A DNA stretch of 52,519 nt from Candidatus Daviesbacteria bacterium RIFCSPHIGHO2_01_FULL_41_45 (GTDB taxonomy: Bacteria > Patescibacteriota > Microgenomatia > Daviesbacterales > UBA10151). Every line of letters starts with the position of its first letter. The stretch's first letter is position 1. The stretch covers positions 1 to 52,519 of the forward strand of contig MFCS01000022.1 of the NCBI GenBank assembly GCA_001776975.1, in the 5' to 3' direction. The notes under the pieces are model-generated. The model worked only from the letters and a program-made list of their open reading frames with translations, was not told where the DNA came from and ran no database searches. This document shows, in pieces, positions 16,085-23,959 of this stretch. A program made the translations under genes and the position numbers.

Positions 16085-17156
16085 AAGCTGCTGTTGGTAA
16101 ATAAATCGGTCTTTGTAGATCCAATCCTTCTAAAATTCCCGACACCGAGGTGTCCAAAATTTTATCCATAAAAGAAAGAATTATCTGCTGGGATTTTTTA
16201 GAGGTACCAAAAGTTTCCACATCTTGCATGGTCGGTTTTTTAGCCCCAATGAAATAGGCTAGTCTTACCTCAGCTTTATCTGCCAAACCTTGAGCCACAA
16301 TATTTTTTGCCAAAAATCTGGCAGCATAGGCTCCTGATCTATCGACCTTAGTCGGATCCTTTCCCGAAAAACATCCACCCCCAACTCTAGCATAACCTCC
16401 ATAAGTATCCACAACAATCTTCCGGCCTGTTAATCCACAATCTGAGGCTGGTCCTCCCCAATACCACATTCCCGTTCCATTAACTACTAAATCATTAATT
16501 TTTATTTTGAAACCATATTTCTCTAAAACTGGGGCTACAACCTCTTTATATATTTCCTGTTTTACTTGATCTAATTTAGTTTGTTCATCATGAGGCACTG
16601 CTATAACAACCTGTAAAACTTTTTCTGGCACTCCATTTTTATATTCAACAGTTACCTGTGACTTACCATCTGGCTTAAGGTAGGGTAAAATTCGTTCTAT
16701 TCTAACCTGATCGATTCTTTTTGTTAAACTGTGAGCTATGGTAATTGCTAAAGGCATAAGCTCAGGAGTTTCAATACACGCAAATCCAAACATCATTCCT
16801 TGATCTCCAGCACCTTTCTTTTTTACTCCAAATGCAATCTGCGGGGACTGTTTACCTACATAGACGTTTATTGGGGATTTATCAGAAAAGTTAAATCGAG
16901 GGTCGGTATATCCCAATCTTTTAATTTGTTCCCTGGCAATTTTTTTAAAGTCAATCTCTACACCATCACTTGTCCCTATCTCCCCAGCAATAATTAATCT
17001 GTTATTTGCCGCCAAACATTCAATAGCGCATCTACCTCTAGGGTCTTGTTTTAAAACCTCATCTAAAATCGCGTCCGCTATTTGGTCACAAATTTTATCA
17101 GGGTGCCCGCTACATACAGATTCTGATGTAAATGTTGATAAGTTATTTTTTGTCAT
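16038..17156 (-). CDS. metK: S-adenosylmethionine synthetase
   Basis: A 372-residue methionine adenosyltransferase making SAM from methionine and ATP. Visible are SESVCSGHPDKICDQIADAILD (residues about 9-30), GAGDQGMMFGFA (about 115-126), the DGKSQVTVEY loop and GGGCFSGKDPTKVDRSGAYAAR (about 256-277). The start is ATG 17156, chosen for its Shine-Dalgarno (GGGAGG at 17163-17168) and family N-terminus; a longer frame from 17216 runs through the riboswitch. Controlled at translation by the SAM-I riboswitch in its leader, a direct feedback loop. Confidence 0.97.
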   Translation of the reverse strand: MTKNNLSTFTSESVCSGHPDKICDQIADAILDEVLKQDPRGRCAIECLAANNRLIIAGEIGTSDGVEIDFKKIAREQIKRLGYTDPRFNFSDKSPINVYVGKQSPQIAFGVKKKGAGDQGMMFGFACIETPELMPLAITIAHSLTKRIDQVRIERILPYLKPDGKSQVTVEYKNGVPEKVLQVVIAVPHDEQTKLDQVKQEIYKEVVAPVLEKYGFKIKINDLVVNGTGMWYWGGPASDCGLTGRKIVVDTYGGYARVGGGCFSGKDPTKVDRSGAYAARFLAKNIVAQGLADKAEVRLAYFIGAKKPTMQDVETFGTSKKSQQIILSFMDKILDTSVSGILEGLDLQRPIYLPTAAYGHFGRDEFPWEKIV

Positions 17157-17162
17157 TAAAAA

Positions 17163-17311
17163 CCTCCCTTGTAAAAGAGAGGTTGCGATCTTTTTCCACT
17201 TATACTCATGGAACAAATCCTTCCTCTTACAAGGTTGGGTGTAGCACCGTGTCTTTTGGATCGGATGCTGGATGGATCATTGAGCCAATTCTCTCCCCAT
17301 CACTCTAGATT
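17163..17311 (-). promoter_or_regulatory. SAM-I (S-box) riboswitch with translational expression platform
   Basis: On the minus strand from 17311: P1 5' strand AATCT, then TAGAG, TGATGGGGAGAGA, TTGGCTCAATGATCC, CAGCATCC and CACGGTGCTACACCC, matching in order the SAM-I core (AGAG, GGAGGGA, GGCCC-UGAA-CC, GCAACC, GGUGC-AA-CC). A P4-like hairpin CCTT/AAGG and the P1 3' strand GGATT (17216-17220) close it. Downstream, CCTCTC (17177-17182) can pair with the Shine-Dalgarno GGGAGG (17163-17168). The aptamer strand CCTTGTAAGAGG (17223-17234) can instead pair with CCTCTCTTTTACAAGG. SAM binding would free the sequestering hairpin and stop metK translation. Confidence 0.85.
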
Positions 17312-17328
17312 AACTAACTACATATTAA

Positions 17329-17355
17329 TTTATACCATTAACTTTTAAAAATCAA
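17329..17355 (-). promoter_or_regulatory. Probable metK promoter
   Basis: Minus-strand TTGATT (17350-17355), 15-base spacer and extended -10 TGGTATAAA (-10 at 17329-17334). Transcription would start near 17322, about 11 bases before the aptamer, leaving a leader of about 165 bases. Confidence 0.55.
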
Positions 17356-17387
17356 TAGATAAAAATATTTGATATAATCTCACTATT

Positions 17388-17561
17388 ATGAAAAGAGTAA
17401 TTATCATCCATTGTTGGGAAGGATATCCTGAATACTGTTGGTATCAATCAGTTAAAAAAGAGTTGGAAAATAAGGGTTTTCAAGTAGAGGTGCCCAAGAT
17501 GCCAGAGACTGAGTTACCCAAGCAATTTTTGAGATTAGTAAATAATCCCTATGGATTCTAA
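17388..17561 (+). pseudogene. 5' remnant of an RBBP9/YdeN-like serine hydrolase gene
   Basis: A 57-codon frame beginning MKRVIIIHCWEGYPEYCWY and continuing VKKELENKGFQVEVPKMPETELPK. This is the N-terminus of the alpha/beta-hydrolase-like RBBP9/YdeN family, normally about 180 residues; the oxyanion-type HGWxG is changed to HCWEG. After PK it runs into QFLRLVNNPYGF and stops inside the start of the glycosylase gene, which it overlaps by 11 bases. The catalytic Ser, Asp and His are all missing. A TATAAT (17373-17378) just upstream may now drive the glycosylase. Confidence 0.75.
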
Positions 17562-18165
17562 GGTTGTTAAACATTTCCAAAAAGTTGATCTAACTTTATA
17601 CAAAACTTACCTCAAGATTTTAAAAAAACAGGGAGAGTTTCCGGTTAGAAAAAAGTTGGTCTTTGATCAGTATTTTAATGAACTGGTAGAAAGTATTATC
17701 TCCCAACAACTCTCAGTTAAGGCTGCTGATACAATTTATAATCGGGTCAAGTCTATCTTCCCCCAAAATAAAATCACCCCCGGGAATATTTTAAAAACTA
17801 CATCTGAAGCCATCTGGGCTTGTGGGTTATCGAATTCTAAAGTCTCATTCATCAAAGATTTATCTCAAAAAATTATTGATAAACAGTTAGATTTAAAAAA
17901 ATTAGATTCTATGGATGATGAGAATATTAAGGAAACTTTAATGAAGATAAAAGGTATCGGACCCTGGACGGTGGAGATGTTTTTAATGTTTTCCCTGCAA
18001 AGAAAAGACATCTTCTCTCACGGTGATTTAGGCCTAAAAAATGCCCTCAAGAAATTATATTATTTAGATAATCCTAGTAAAGAAGATTTAGAGAAAATTA
18101 TTGGCAGGTGGTCTCCTTACAAAACATCTGCCTGTAAAATACTCTGGAAAAGTTTAGATCTTTAA
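17551..18165 (+). CDS. DNA-3-methyladenine glycosylase II-like (HhH-GPD)
   Basis: A 204-residue helix-hairpin-helix base-excision glycosylase resembling AlkA, removing alkylated purines. It has FNELVESIISQQLSVKAADTIYNR (residues about 43-66), the hairpin LMKIKGIGPWTVEMFLMF (about 130-147) and the catalytic Asp in FSHGDLGLKNALKKLY (about 155-170). It is compact, with no Fe-S Cys cluster. It ends 4 bases into the convergent M41 gene. With the uracil glycosylase nearby it forms the local repair complement. Confidence 0.9.
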   Translation: MDSKVVKHFQKVDLTLYKTYLKILKKQGEFPVRKKLVFDQYFNELVESIISQQLSVKAADTIYNRVKSIFPQNKITPGNILKTTSEAIWACGLSNSKVSFIKDLSQKIIDKQLDLKKLDSMDDENIKETLMKIKGIGPWTVEMFLMFSLQRKDIFSHGDLGLKNALKKLYYLDNPSKEDLEKIIGRWSPYKTSACKILWKSLDL

Positions 18166-18605
18166 TAAGCGACTGTACCGTTCTCCCAAAGATGCATCGC
18201 CGTCTGTCTCAATCTGGTAGATCCAATTTTAGAAAGTGTGGATCGGCAAGCAGATAATGAATCTGAGAGTATTTTTTTAACTGATAACCCAGTAATTAAT
18301 GATCCAATCTCTGCTAAATACCTGGCCTGACCCCAATCTCCTCTAGTCCCCCGGTGATCTGTTTCCCCCACCATCTCTTCCGCTACCTGTCCCGCTAAAC
18401 AGGTAAAAATTGAATCATACAATCTCTCTCTGAGCGGACGGGTGGGATTCACCATTCCTGTAGCTCTACCTAAGCTTTCGCTGTCTGGGATAATTGAAGC
18501 AGAGAACACCCGACCAACTAAACGAAAGGCTATAATATGCCCCGCCTCATGAAAGGCCACTTTTAAACTATCGTTTGGGTGACGATTTTTGCGCTCTGGC
18601 TGCAT
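18162..18605 (-). CDS. Stand-alone M41 (FtsH-type) metallopeptidase domain
   Basis: A 147-residue protein that matches only the peptidase part of FtsH. It has the zinc site VAFHEAGHIIAF (residues about 16-27) and the third-ligand region LAGQVAEEMVGETDHRGTRGDWGQARYLAE (about 69-98), equivalent to FtsH LGGRAAEE...ASNDLxxAT, so the Asp ligand is kept. There is no AAA+ module and no membrane segment, so it could only attack unfolded or small substrates, or work with a partner. It begins inside the rpsI gene (38-base overlap) and closes the great ribosomal operon. Confidence 0.85.
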   Translation of the reverse strand: MQPERKNRHPNDSLKVAFHEAGHIIAFRLVGRVFSASIIPDSESLGRATGMVNPTRPLRERLYDSIFTCLAGQVAEEMVGETDHRGTRGDWGQARYLAEIGSLITGLSVKKILSDSLSACRSTLSKIGSTRLRQTAMHLWENGTVAY

Positions 18606-18975
18606 GGGCTAAACCATACTTCCTTCTCTCTCTAACCCTAGCATCTCTGGTTAATAACCCAAAAGTTCTTAAAGTTTTTCGATGATCATCGGAAAGTTTG
18701 GCTAAGGATCTGGAGATGCCAAGGGAGATAGCGTCTACTTGAGAAGATAGTCCTCCGCCTGCCACCTTAACAGTCGCAGTATATTTACCCATAGTTTTAG
18801 TAACCTCAAAGGGCTTTTGGTACTCTTTTTGAAAAATCATTCCGGTAAAAACTTCCGATATTGGCTTACCATTAACACTTACTGGAGATTTCCCCTCAAT
18901 AACTCTAACCCTGGCAATCGCCCCTTTTCTCCGACCGATCGATTGAGTGTAAGTGGGTTTACTAGTATTAGGCAC
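18568..18975 (-). CDS. rpsI: Ribosomal protein uS9
   Basis: A 135-residue small-subunit protein. IGRRKGAIARVRV near residue 13, VKVAGGGLSSQVDAISLGISRSL in the middle and the C-terminal SSPKR, whose final Lys-Arg reaches the P-site tRNA, are all typical. The start overlaps the rplM stop by 8 bases; the usual L13-S9 pair is kept. Confidence 0.96.
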   Translation of the reverse strand: MPNTSKPTYTQSIGRRKGAIARVRVIEGKSPVSVNGKPISEVFTGMIFQKEYQKPFEVTKTMGKYTATVKVAGGGLSSQVDAISLGISRSLAKLSDDHRKTLRTFGLLTRDARVRERRKYGLAHAARAQKSSPKR

Positions 18976-19396
18976 TTTGCACCTCCTTTAACTGTTGTTT
19001 GAAGTTATGCTCATTACCAGCAAAAATATGCAACTTTTTCATCATGACTTTACCTAGTTTGGATTTTGGCACCATTCCTTTTATGGCATGTTTAATTATC
19101 TCCTCTGGTTTACTATTCCTAACCTCAGCTAAAGTTTGCACCCTAACTCCGCTTGGATAACCGGAATGCCTAAAATAAGTTTTCTGAGATTCTTTTTTAC
19201 CAGTCACCTTAACCTCTTTAGCATTTACCACCACTACAAAATCCCCGGTATCCAAATATGGGACATATTGGGCTTTGTGTTTACCCATTAACAATGTTGC
19301 CACCTCTGTAGCCAATCTTCCCAATACTTTTCCTTTGGCGTCAATCTTATGCCATGCTCGTCTTATATCTTTGTGTGATAACACATTAGTATTCAT
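18968..19396 (-). CDS. rplM: Ribosomal protein uL13
   Basis: A 142-residue large-subunit protein, normal length, with WHKIDAKGKVLGRLATEVATLLMGKHKAQY near the N-terminus and the signature IIKHAIKGMVPKSKLGKVMMKKLHIFAG. The start coincides with the last base of the rplQ stop, so the two are coupled. Confidence 0.96.
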   Translation of the reverse strand: MNTNVLSHKDIRRAWHKIDAKGKVLGRLATEVATLLMGKHKAQYVPYLDTGDFVVVVNAKEVKVTGKKESQKTYFRHSGYPSGVRVQTLAEVRNSKPEEIIKHAIKGMVPKSKLGKVMMKKLHIFAGNEHNFKQQLKEVQSA

Positions 19397-19839
19397 TACT
19401 TTTTAGTTGCCTTTCTAACTCTTTTTGGTTTTTCGACTGCCTCAATTATTTTCTCAGGAATCACCAATTGAGATGGACCTGCTGACTCACCGATTAAACT
19501 CATCTTAACCATCATCGCCCCATCACCTTGTCGTCTGCCCATCTTAACCAAAGTTGTAAACCCGGAGATGCGGTTTTTGTACCTGGGAGCCACCTCTTCT
19601 ACTAACTTTTTTCTGATATCAGGCCAGATAACAAATGACTCAACCTCTCTTAAGGACCCGCTGGTTCTTTTCTGAGACTTAGAGATCAAACTATCAACTA
19701 AACCTTTAATAGCTTTAGCTTTAGCCTCGGTAGTGGTAATCGATTCGGATATGAGAAGACTTCGAACTAACCCTCTAAATAATGAGGTTCTTTCATTTTT
19801 TGTTCGAGAGAGTCTTCTACCATAGACACTATGCCTCAC
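19396..19839 (-). CDS. rplQ: Ribosomal protein bL17
   Basis: A 147-residue protein lining the exit-tunnel surface. It has RLSRTKNERTSLFRGLVRSLLISESITTTEAKAKAIK near the N-terminus and a basic tail (EKPKRVRKATKK) longer than in E. coli. It overlaps rpoA by 11 bases, keeping the rpoA-rplQ order of the alpha operon. Confidence 0.95.
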   Translation of the reverse strand: MRHSVYGRRLSRTKNERTSLFRGLVRSLLISESITTTEAKAKAIKGLVDSLISKSQKRTSGSLREVESFVIWPDIRKKLVEEVAPRYKNRISGFTTLVKMGRRQGDGAMMVKMSLIGESAGPSQLVIPEKIIEAVEKPKRVRKATKK

Positions 19840-20737
19840 TAAGAGAAAGCCCCCTTTCAGACAACTTTTGAGAGATTAAATTAACTGATTGAACCCCTAA
19901 ATTTTTAGCTTTGAGTAAAGTTCCCTTAGGAACGGTTGTCAGTTTTTCAACACTATCAATCTCGATCGCTTTTAGAGCATTGGTAATTCTAACTGGTAAA
20001 TCCAACTCCTCAACTGATAATTTCAAAGCGCTATTAGCTAAAACCGGCTCTACCGCCACCTCTTCATCCAAAGTGGGGTTATAGATCTGTTTGAAATAAC
20101 CGCTGAGAATCCTGGAGGCAAGATGTAGAGCCTCCTCTGGCGGAGTAGTTCCATCAGTGGTTACATAAAGAGTTAATTTATCAAAGTTAGAAGATCTGCC
20201 AACCCTAGTTGGCTCAACTTTATACGAAACTTCAACGACTGGTGAGTAGATTGAATCAATTGGCAACACCCCGATCTCATTAGTCTTTTTATCATCCGCC
20301 ATAACATACCCCACACCTTTTTCAGCGGTCATCTCAATTGTTAATTTGGCTGTTGGTGAATTAAGTGAGGCCAGATGTAAATCCTTATTGATAATCTCAG
20401 CTGTTCCTAGAGTGTCAATATCTGAAGCCTTAACATCTTTTTTACCGGATACTTTTAATGAAAATTTGACCTGTTTATCTGAGTAAATACTTAGCCTGAC
20501 CTTTTTTAAGTTTAAAATTATCTCAATGACATCCTCAGAGATGCCAGGAATTGTTGAGAAAACATGAGAAACTCCACTAATCTTAACTGAGGAGATAGCT
20601 CCTCCTTCAAGTGAAGATAGCAACACTCGTCTTAACACGTTTCCAACAGTGTGACCAAAACCACGCTCTAGAGGTTCGAGAACAAAAGTGCCTTTATTCT
20701 CTTCAATATTTTCTAACGTTGTCTTAAAGTTCAACAT
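19829..20737 (-). CDS. rpoA: RNA polymerase alpha subunit
   Basis: A 302-residue alpha subunit, which dimerises to seed polymerase assembly. The N-terminal domain contains LEPLERGFGHTVGNVLRRVLLSSLEGGAISSVKI (residues about 21-54), and the C-terminal domain (about 240-300) keeps the helix-hairpin-helix region DLPVRITNALKAIEIDSVEKLT and KNLGVQSVNLISQKLSERGLSL that contacts UP elements and activators. It is slightly shorter than the E. coli form. Confidence 0.96.
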   Translation of the reverse strand: MLNFKTTLENIEENKGTFVLEPLERGFGHTVGNVLRRVLLSSLEGGAISSVKISGVSHVFSTIPGISEDVIEIILNLKKVRLSIYSDKQVKFSLKVSGKKDVKASDIDTLGTAEIINKDLHLASLNSPTAKLTIEMTAEKGVGYVMADDKKTNEIGVLPIDSIYSPVVEVSYKVEPTRVGRSSNFDKLTLYVTTDGTTPPEEALHLASRILSGYFKQIYNPTLDEEVAVEPVLANSALKLSVEELDLPVRITNALKAIEIDSVEKLTTVPKGTLLKAKNLGVQSVNLISQKLSERGLSLSEA

Positions 20738-20763
20738 AATAGTTATTACCGACTGTAAGCAGC

Positions 20764-21369
20764 CTACCGGCTATAGAACTCAACAATTAAGGACTCATTA
20801 ACCCCTTGCTCCATCTCGTCCCGCTGCGGTAATCTCACAACTTTACCTACAGTCGCCTTTCGCTCTAACCAGGGCGCAGGGTTTTCTGAATCCTTTAAAC
20901 TTTTTACAGTTTGTGTATTATCTAACATTTTACTTCTTATTGCAATAGTTTGCCCCACTTTGACCATATAGGAAGGAATGTCCACTTTTTTGCTATCTAC
21001 ATCAATGTGTCCGTGTGAAACCATCTGTCTAGCCCCTGCCCTAGAGGGAGAAAACCCCAACCTGTAGACTACATTATCTAATCTTGTTTCCAATTGACTC
21101 ATCAACGAATGGCCAGTATTTCCTTTAGATTTTGAAGCAGCAATGTAGTACCTTCGAAACTGTTTTTCCATTAAACCATAGATACGTTTAGTTTTTTGCT
21201 TGGCTCTAAGTTGAACTCCATACTCAGATAGTTTACGGGGACGACGTGACCCAGCATGTGGCCCAGGAACTACAGCTCCTTTTCGCTCAATAAAAGCAGC
21301 GTCCTTAGCAAACAAAGCCACCCCTTCTCGCCGACTTAATCTTCGTTTTGGTCCGGTATATCTTGCCAT
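20764..21369 (-). CDS. rpsD: Ribosomal protein uS4
   Basis: A 201-residue primary 16S-binding protein. MARYTGPKRRLSRREG starts it and an S4 domain is seen in LETRLDNVVYRLGFSPSRAGARQMVSHGHIDVDSKKVDIPSY (about residues 92-133). No N-terminal zinc-binding Cys are present, so it is the zinc-free type. It may act as the alpha-operon repressor as in E. coli; no leader site is visible here. Confidence 0.96.
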   Translation of the reverse strand: MARYTGPKRRLSRREGVALFAKDAAFIERKGAVVPGPHAGSRRPRKLSEYGVQLRAKQKTKRIYGLMEKQFRRYYIAASKSKGNTGHSLMSQLETRLDNVVYRLGFSPSRAGARQMVSHGHIDVDSKKVDIPSYMVKVGQTIAIRSKMLDNTQTVKSLKDSENPAPWLERKATVGKVVRLPQRDEMEQGVNESLIVEFYSR

Positions 21370-21373
21370 TTAT

Positions 21374-21778
21374 TTAGGTTCTCCTTTTCTTTTTGGCCCG
21401 TGGCCCATTGTAAGGAACCGGGGTAACATCGGCAATCATGGTAATATTTAAACCTGCTCCACGTAAGGCTCTAATTGAGGCATCTCGACCTGGACCTGGA
21501 CCTTTGATATAAACCTCAGCCTGACCCATACCCAAAGCTTTAGCCTTAGTTGCCACCTTTTCAATGGCAGAGATTGCTGCAAACGGAGTAGCTCGCCTTG
21601 CCCCTTTAAATCCCGCTTCACCAGATGAAGACCAAGCTAGGGTATTTCCCTGTAAGTCTGTTAGCGTTATCAGGGTATTATTAAATGTAGCCGTTACATA
21701 AACCCGACCAGACAAGACCTGTTTTTGTGTAGCTGTCTTCTTGACTGATTTAGATGATTTAATCTGTTTCTTGGCCAT
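21374..21778 (-). CDS. rpsK: Ribosomal protein uS11
   Basis: A 134-residue platform protein with a basic N-terminal tail (KKQIKSSKSVKKTATQK), then VYVTATFNNTLITLTDLQGNTLAWSSSGEAGFKGARRATPFAA and the C-terminal VTPVPYNGPRAKKKRRT. Normal in every respect; 3 bases separate it from rpsM. Confidence 0.96.
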   Translation of the reverse strand: MAKKQIKSSKSVKKTATQKQVLSGRVYVTATFNNTLITLTDLQGNTLAWSSSGEAGFKGARRATPFAAISAIEKVATKAKALGMGQAEVYIKGPGPGRDASIRALRGAGLNITMIADVTPVPYNGPRAKKKRRT

Positions 21779-21781
21779 TGA

Positions 21782-22177
21782 TTATGCTACTGGCTTTGTG
21801 CCAGCCGGAGCCTCCTTTTTGATTGCACCAATGGTCTTCCTCTTGCCCCTTTTAGTTCTAGCATTTGACCTAGTTCTTTGCCCACGAGAAGGCAATCCTT
21901 TGCGGTGACGAATACCCCGATAAGCCCCAATCTCCTCTAATCTTCTAATGTTAACTGAAATCTCTCTTTGTAAGTCTCCCTCCACTGTGAACTTTTCAAG
22001 CGCTTTTTGTAACTTCCCTACCTCTTCTTCAGTCAGATCTTTAATCCTCTTGGCTGGATCTACCTTACTTGCCTCTAAAAGCTGTATAACGTTGGCTCTG
22101 CCGATCCCATAGATATAAGTCAATCCTATGTCGGTTCTTTTTTCTGATGGTAACTCAACTCCTGAAATTCTTGCCAT
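21782..22177 (-). CDS. rpsM: Ribosomal protein uS13
   Basis: A 131-residue head protein that contacts the P-site tRNA. It begins MARISGVELPSEKRTDIGLTYIYGIG and holds GAYRGIRHRKGLPSRGQRTRSNARTKRG, with a slightly extended C-terminal tail (KKEAPAGTKPVA). It starts 2 bases after the rpmJ stop. Confidence 0.96.
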   Translation of the reverse strand: MARISGVELPSEKRTDIGLTYIYGIGRANVIQLLEASKVDPAKRIKDLTEEEVGKLQKALEKFTVEGDLQREISVNIRRLEEIGAYRGIRHRKGLPSRGQRTRSNARTKRGKRKTIGAIKKEAPAGTKPVA

Positions 22178-22179
22178 AA

Positions 22180-22296
22180 TTATCCTTGCCTCTGTTTGTG
22201 TCTCGGGTCACGAGAACAGATGACGTATAAAACGCCCTCCCTTTTTACTACATTGCATGATGTGCATCTTTTTTTAATACTCGGTTGTACATGCAT
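22180..22296 (-). CDS. rpmJ: Ribosomal protein bL36
   Basis: A 38-residue protein encoded between infA and rpsM. The translation is [14 protein letters not shown], then [17 protein letters not shown] and RHKQRQG. The zinc site Cys11, Cys14, Cys27 and His33 is intact. It is 3 bases from infA and 2 from rpsM, the usual spc/alpha junction order. Confidence 0.95.
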   Translation of the reverse strand: MHVQPSIKKRCTSCNVVKREGVLYVICSRDPRHKQRQG

Positions 22297-22299
22297 AAT

Positions 22300-22587
22300 T
22301 TACTTTATCCTAAAGGTAATTCTACCTTTCTCAATATCATACTTCGGACTCATCTCTACTCTAACCCTATCTCCGTTTAACAATCTAATATAATTCATGC
22401 GCATTTTACCTGAAATGTGAGCTAAAATCACCCTCCCAATCATCTCAGGCAATTCTACACTCCTCTCAACACTCACCCTAAATAGAGTGTTTGGTAACAC
22501 CTCAACCACTTTCCCCTCAACACTTATTACATCAGCGTTTTTAGAGACAGTTGAACCCCTTGCTAAAAAATCGCTTCTTCGACTCAT
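22300..22587 (-). CDS. infA: Translation initiation factor IF-1
   Basis: A 95-residue OB-fold factor that blocks the A site during initiation. The core runs from about residue 22 ([20 protein letters not shown]) through [47 protein letters not shown]. About 20 extra residues ([20 protein letters not shown]) precede the canonical start. The ATG at 22587 is supported by a promoter whose predicted start point is only 7 bases upstream. Confidence 0.94.
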   Translation of the reverse strand: MSRRSDFLARGSTVSKNADVISVEGKVVEVLPNTLFRVSVERSVELPEMIGRVILAHISGKMRMNYIRLLNGDRVRVEMSPKYDIEKGRITFRIK

Positions 22588-22600
22588 AATTATGCAAGCA

Positions 22601-22606
22601 ATTATA
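22601..22606 (-). promoter_or_regulatory. -10 element of an internal promoter before infA
   Basis: Minus-strand GGTATAATTGCTTGCA with a perfect TATAAT at 22601-22606. No clear -35 box is seen; AAGACA at 19 bases is the best. The predicted start lies about 7 bases before the infA ATG, so this transcript would be almost leaderless. The block GGTAYAATTGCTTGCA recurs at the rpsJ promoter. Confidence 0.6.
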
Positions 22607-22664
22607 CCGCGAGCTTGCGAGCGAGTGTCTTTAACCGTACAATTCTATCAGATTTAGCCTGATA

Positions 22665-23438
22665 TTACAACCCAAAATTGTCTCTTCTCCTCCAATCAGT
22701 TAAAACTTCAGGACTATCACCAACGATAACTGTCATCTCAAATAGCCCAGCTAAGGACTGATCCTCTGAAGAAATTGTCCAACCATCCTCTATCGTCACT
22801 ACCCTGCCTGATCCGGCAGTATATATTGCCTCAATTGCCAGGGTCATCCCTGATTGAAGTTCCAATCCAGTATTTTTTTCCCCAAACGTTGGAACCTCAG
22901 GATCCTCATGCCCAGATCTACCAACTCCATGCCCACACAAACTTCTAACAACATTATATCCTGCATTTTCTATCACCTCTTGCAAAGCACAGGAGATGTC
23001 TCCAATTTTATTGCCAGCCTGAGCCTGTTTTATTCCGGCCCACATAGCCTCCTCTCCTATCGTCAAAAGTTTGCTATTGCCTGACTCTGTCGACCCTGCA
23101 ACCATCACTGTCCAAGCTGCATCAGTGTGCCATCCATCTACCTCTGCTCCAAAATCAATTTTTAGAATGTCCCCTGACTTTAAAATAATATTTCTCGGCA
23201 AACCATGAACCACCTCTGAGTTAACGTTCAGACAAGTCGCAAAATGATAACCAGGAACGCTCTTAAATGAGGCCCTGGCCTTTAATATTTCTAACTCCCT
23301 ATTTGCCAACGCCTCCAGATCCAACAGATTAACTCCCGGCTTAACAGCTGCAATTAATTTTTTCAGAATTAGAGCTGTTACCTGACCTGATTTGCGCATC
23401 ACCTGCAACTCGTCTTTAGTCTTTATTAAATGACTCAT
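22665..23438 (-). CDS. map: Methionine aminopeptidase, type I
   Basis: A 257-residue enzyme that removes the initiator Met from new proteins. The five metal ligands can be placed: the two Asp in KIDFGAEVDGWHTDAAWTV, His in CGHGVGRSGHEDPEVP, Glu in TLAIEAIYT and Glu in VVTIEDGW. Normal length. The start overlaps the adk stop by 4 bases. The 77-base gap to infA carries the infA promoter. Confidence 0.96.
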   Translation of the reverse strand: MSHLIKTKDELQVMRKSGQVTALILKKLIAAVKPGVNLLDLEALANRELEILKARASFKSVPGYHFATCLNVNSEVVHGLPRNIILKSGDILKIDFGAEVDGWHTDAAWTVMVAGSTESGNSKLLTIGEEAMWAGIKQAQAGNKIGDISCALQEVIENAGYNVVRSLCGHGVGRSGHEDPEVPTFGEKNTGLELQSGMTLAIEAIYTAGSGRVVTIEDGWTISSEDQSLAGLFEMTVIVGDSPEVLTDWRRRDNFGL

Positions 23439-23959
23439 ATTTGCTCCTCAATACTTTGGAAGACCTCATCCTGATTTTTATTACCATCTATATTTATCAA
23501 AATTCCCAAATCTTGATAGTGATTTAAAACCTCTTTAGTTTTTTGATGAAAGATCTCTAGTCTTCTTTTAATTCCGGCTGGGGTATCATCTACTCTGCCT
23601 CTTTTACTAAGCCTTTCAATAGCTACTTCATCAGATATTTCCAGGTAAAAAACCTTTTGATACTGGGGATCAAAGTCTGCCAGCTGTTTCAGTGAACGGG
23701 GATAACCGTCAACAATAAAACCATTTTGACAATCCATCTCCTGCAATCTTATTTTCAAAATTTCTGCTGCTATCTCATTGGCAACTAAGTTACCTGACTC
23801 TACAGCTTCCTGAATACTTTTACCAATAACGTCATTGATCTCTCCCCGATCCCGGATCAACTGGCCAGTATCCACAACACACACATCTAATTTTTCAGCT
23901 AAAAGCTTCGACTGGGTGCTCTTGCCAGAGCCTTGTGAACCCATGATACCAATTCTCAT
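23435..23959 (-). CDS. adk: Adenylate kinase (short form)
   Basis: A 174-residue nucleoside monophosphate kinase making two ADP from AMP and ATP. It has the P-loop GIMGSQGSGKSTQ, the AMP-side DTGQLIRDRGE, GFIVDGYPRS and the LID Arg in LSKRGRVDDTPAGIKRRLEIF. The LID is short with no zinc Cys. The start is the ATG at 23959, with AAGGGG upstream and a 4-base overlap with purD; a longer frame to 24010 only reads back into purD. Confidence 0.92.
   Translation of the reverse strand: MRIGIMGSQGSGKSTQSKLLAEKLDVCVVDTGQLIRDRGEINDVIGKSIQEAVESGNLVANEIAAEILKIRLQEMDCQNGFIVDGYPRSLKQLADFDPQYQKVFYLEISDEVAIERLSKRGRVDDTPAGIKRRLEIFHQKTKEVLNHYQDLGILINIDGNKNQDEVFQSIEEQI

Noticed and set aside
17157-17216. Longer metK start giving MFHEYKWKKIA at the N-terminus
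   Set aside because: That stretch is the riboswitch expression platform; the ATG at 17156 has the Shine-Dalgarno and the family N-terminus.
22196-22393. Plus-strand frame across rpmJ and infA
   Set aside because: It lies opposite two essential genes; bL36 is clearly encoded on the minus strand.
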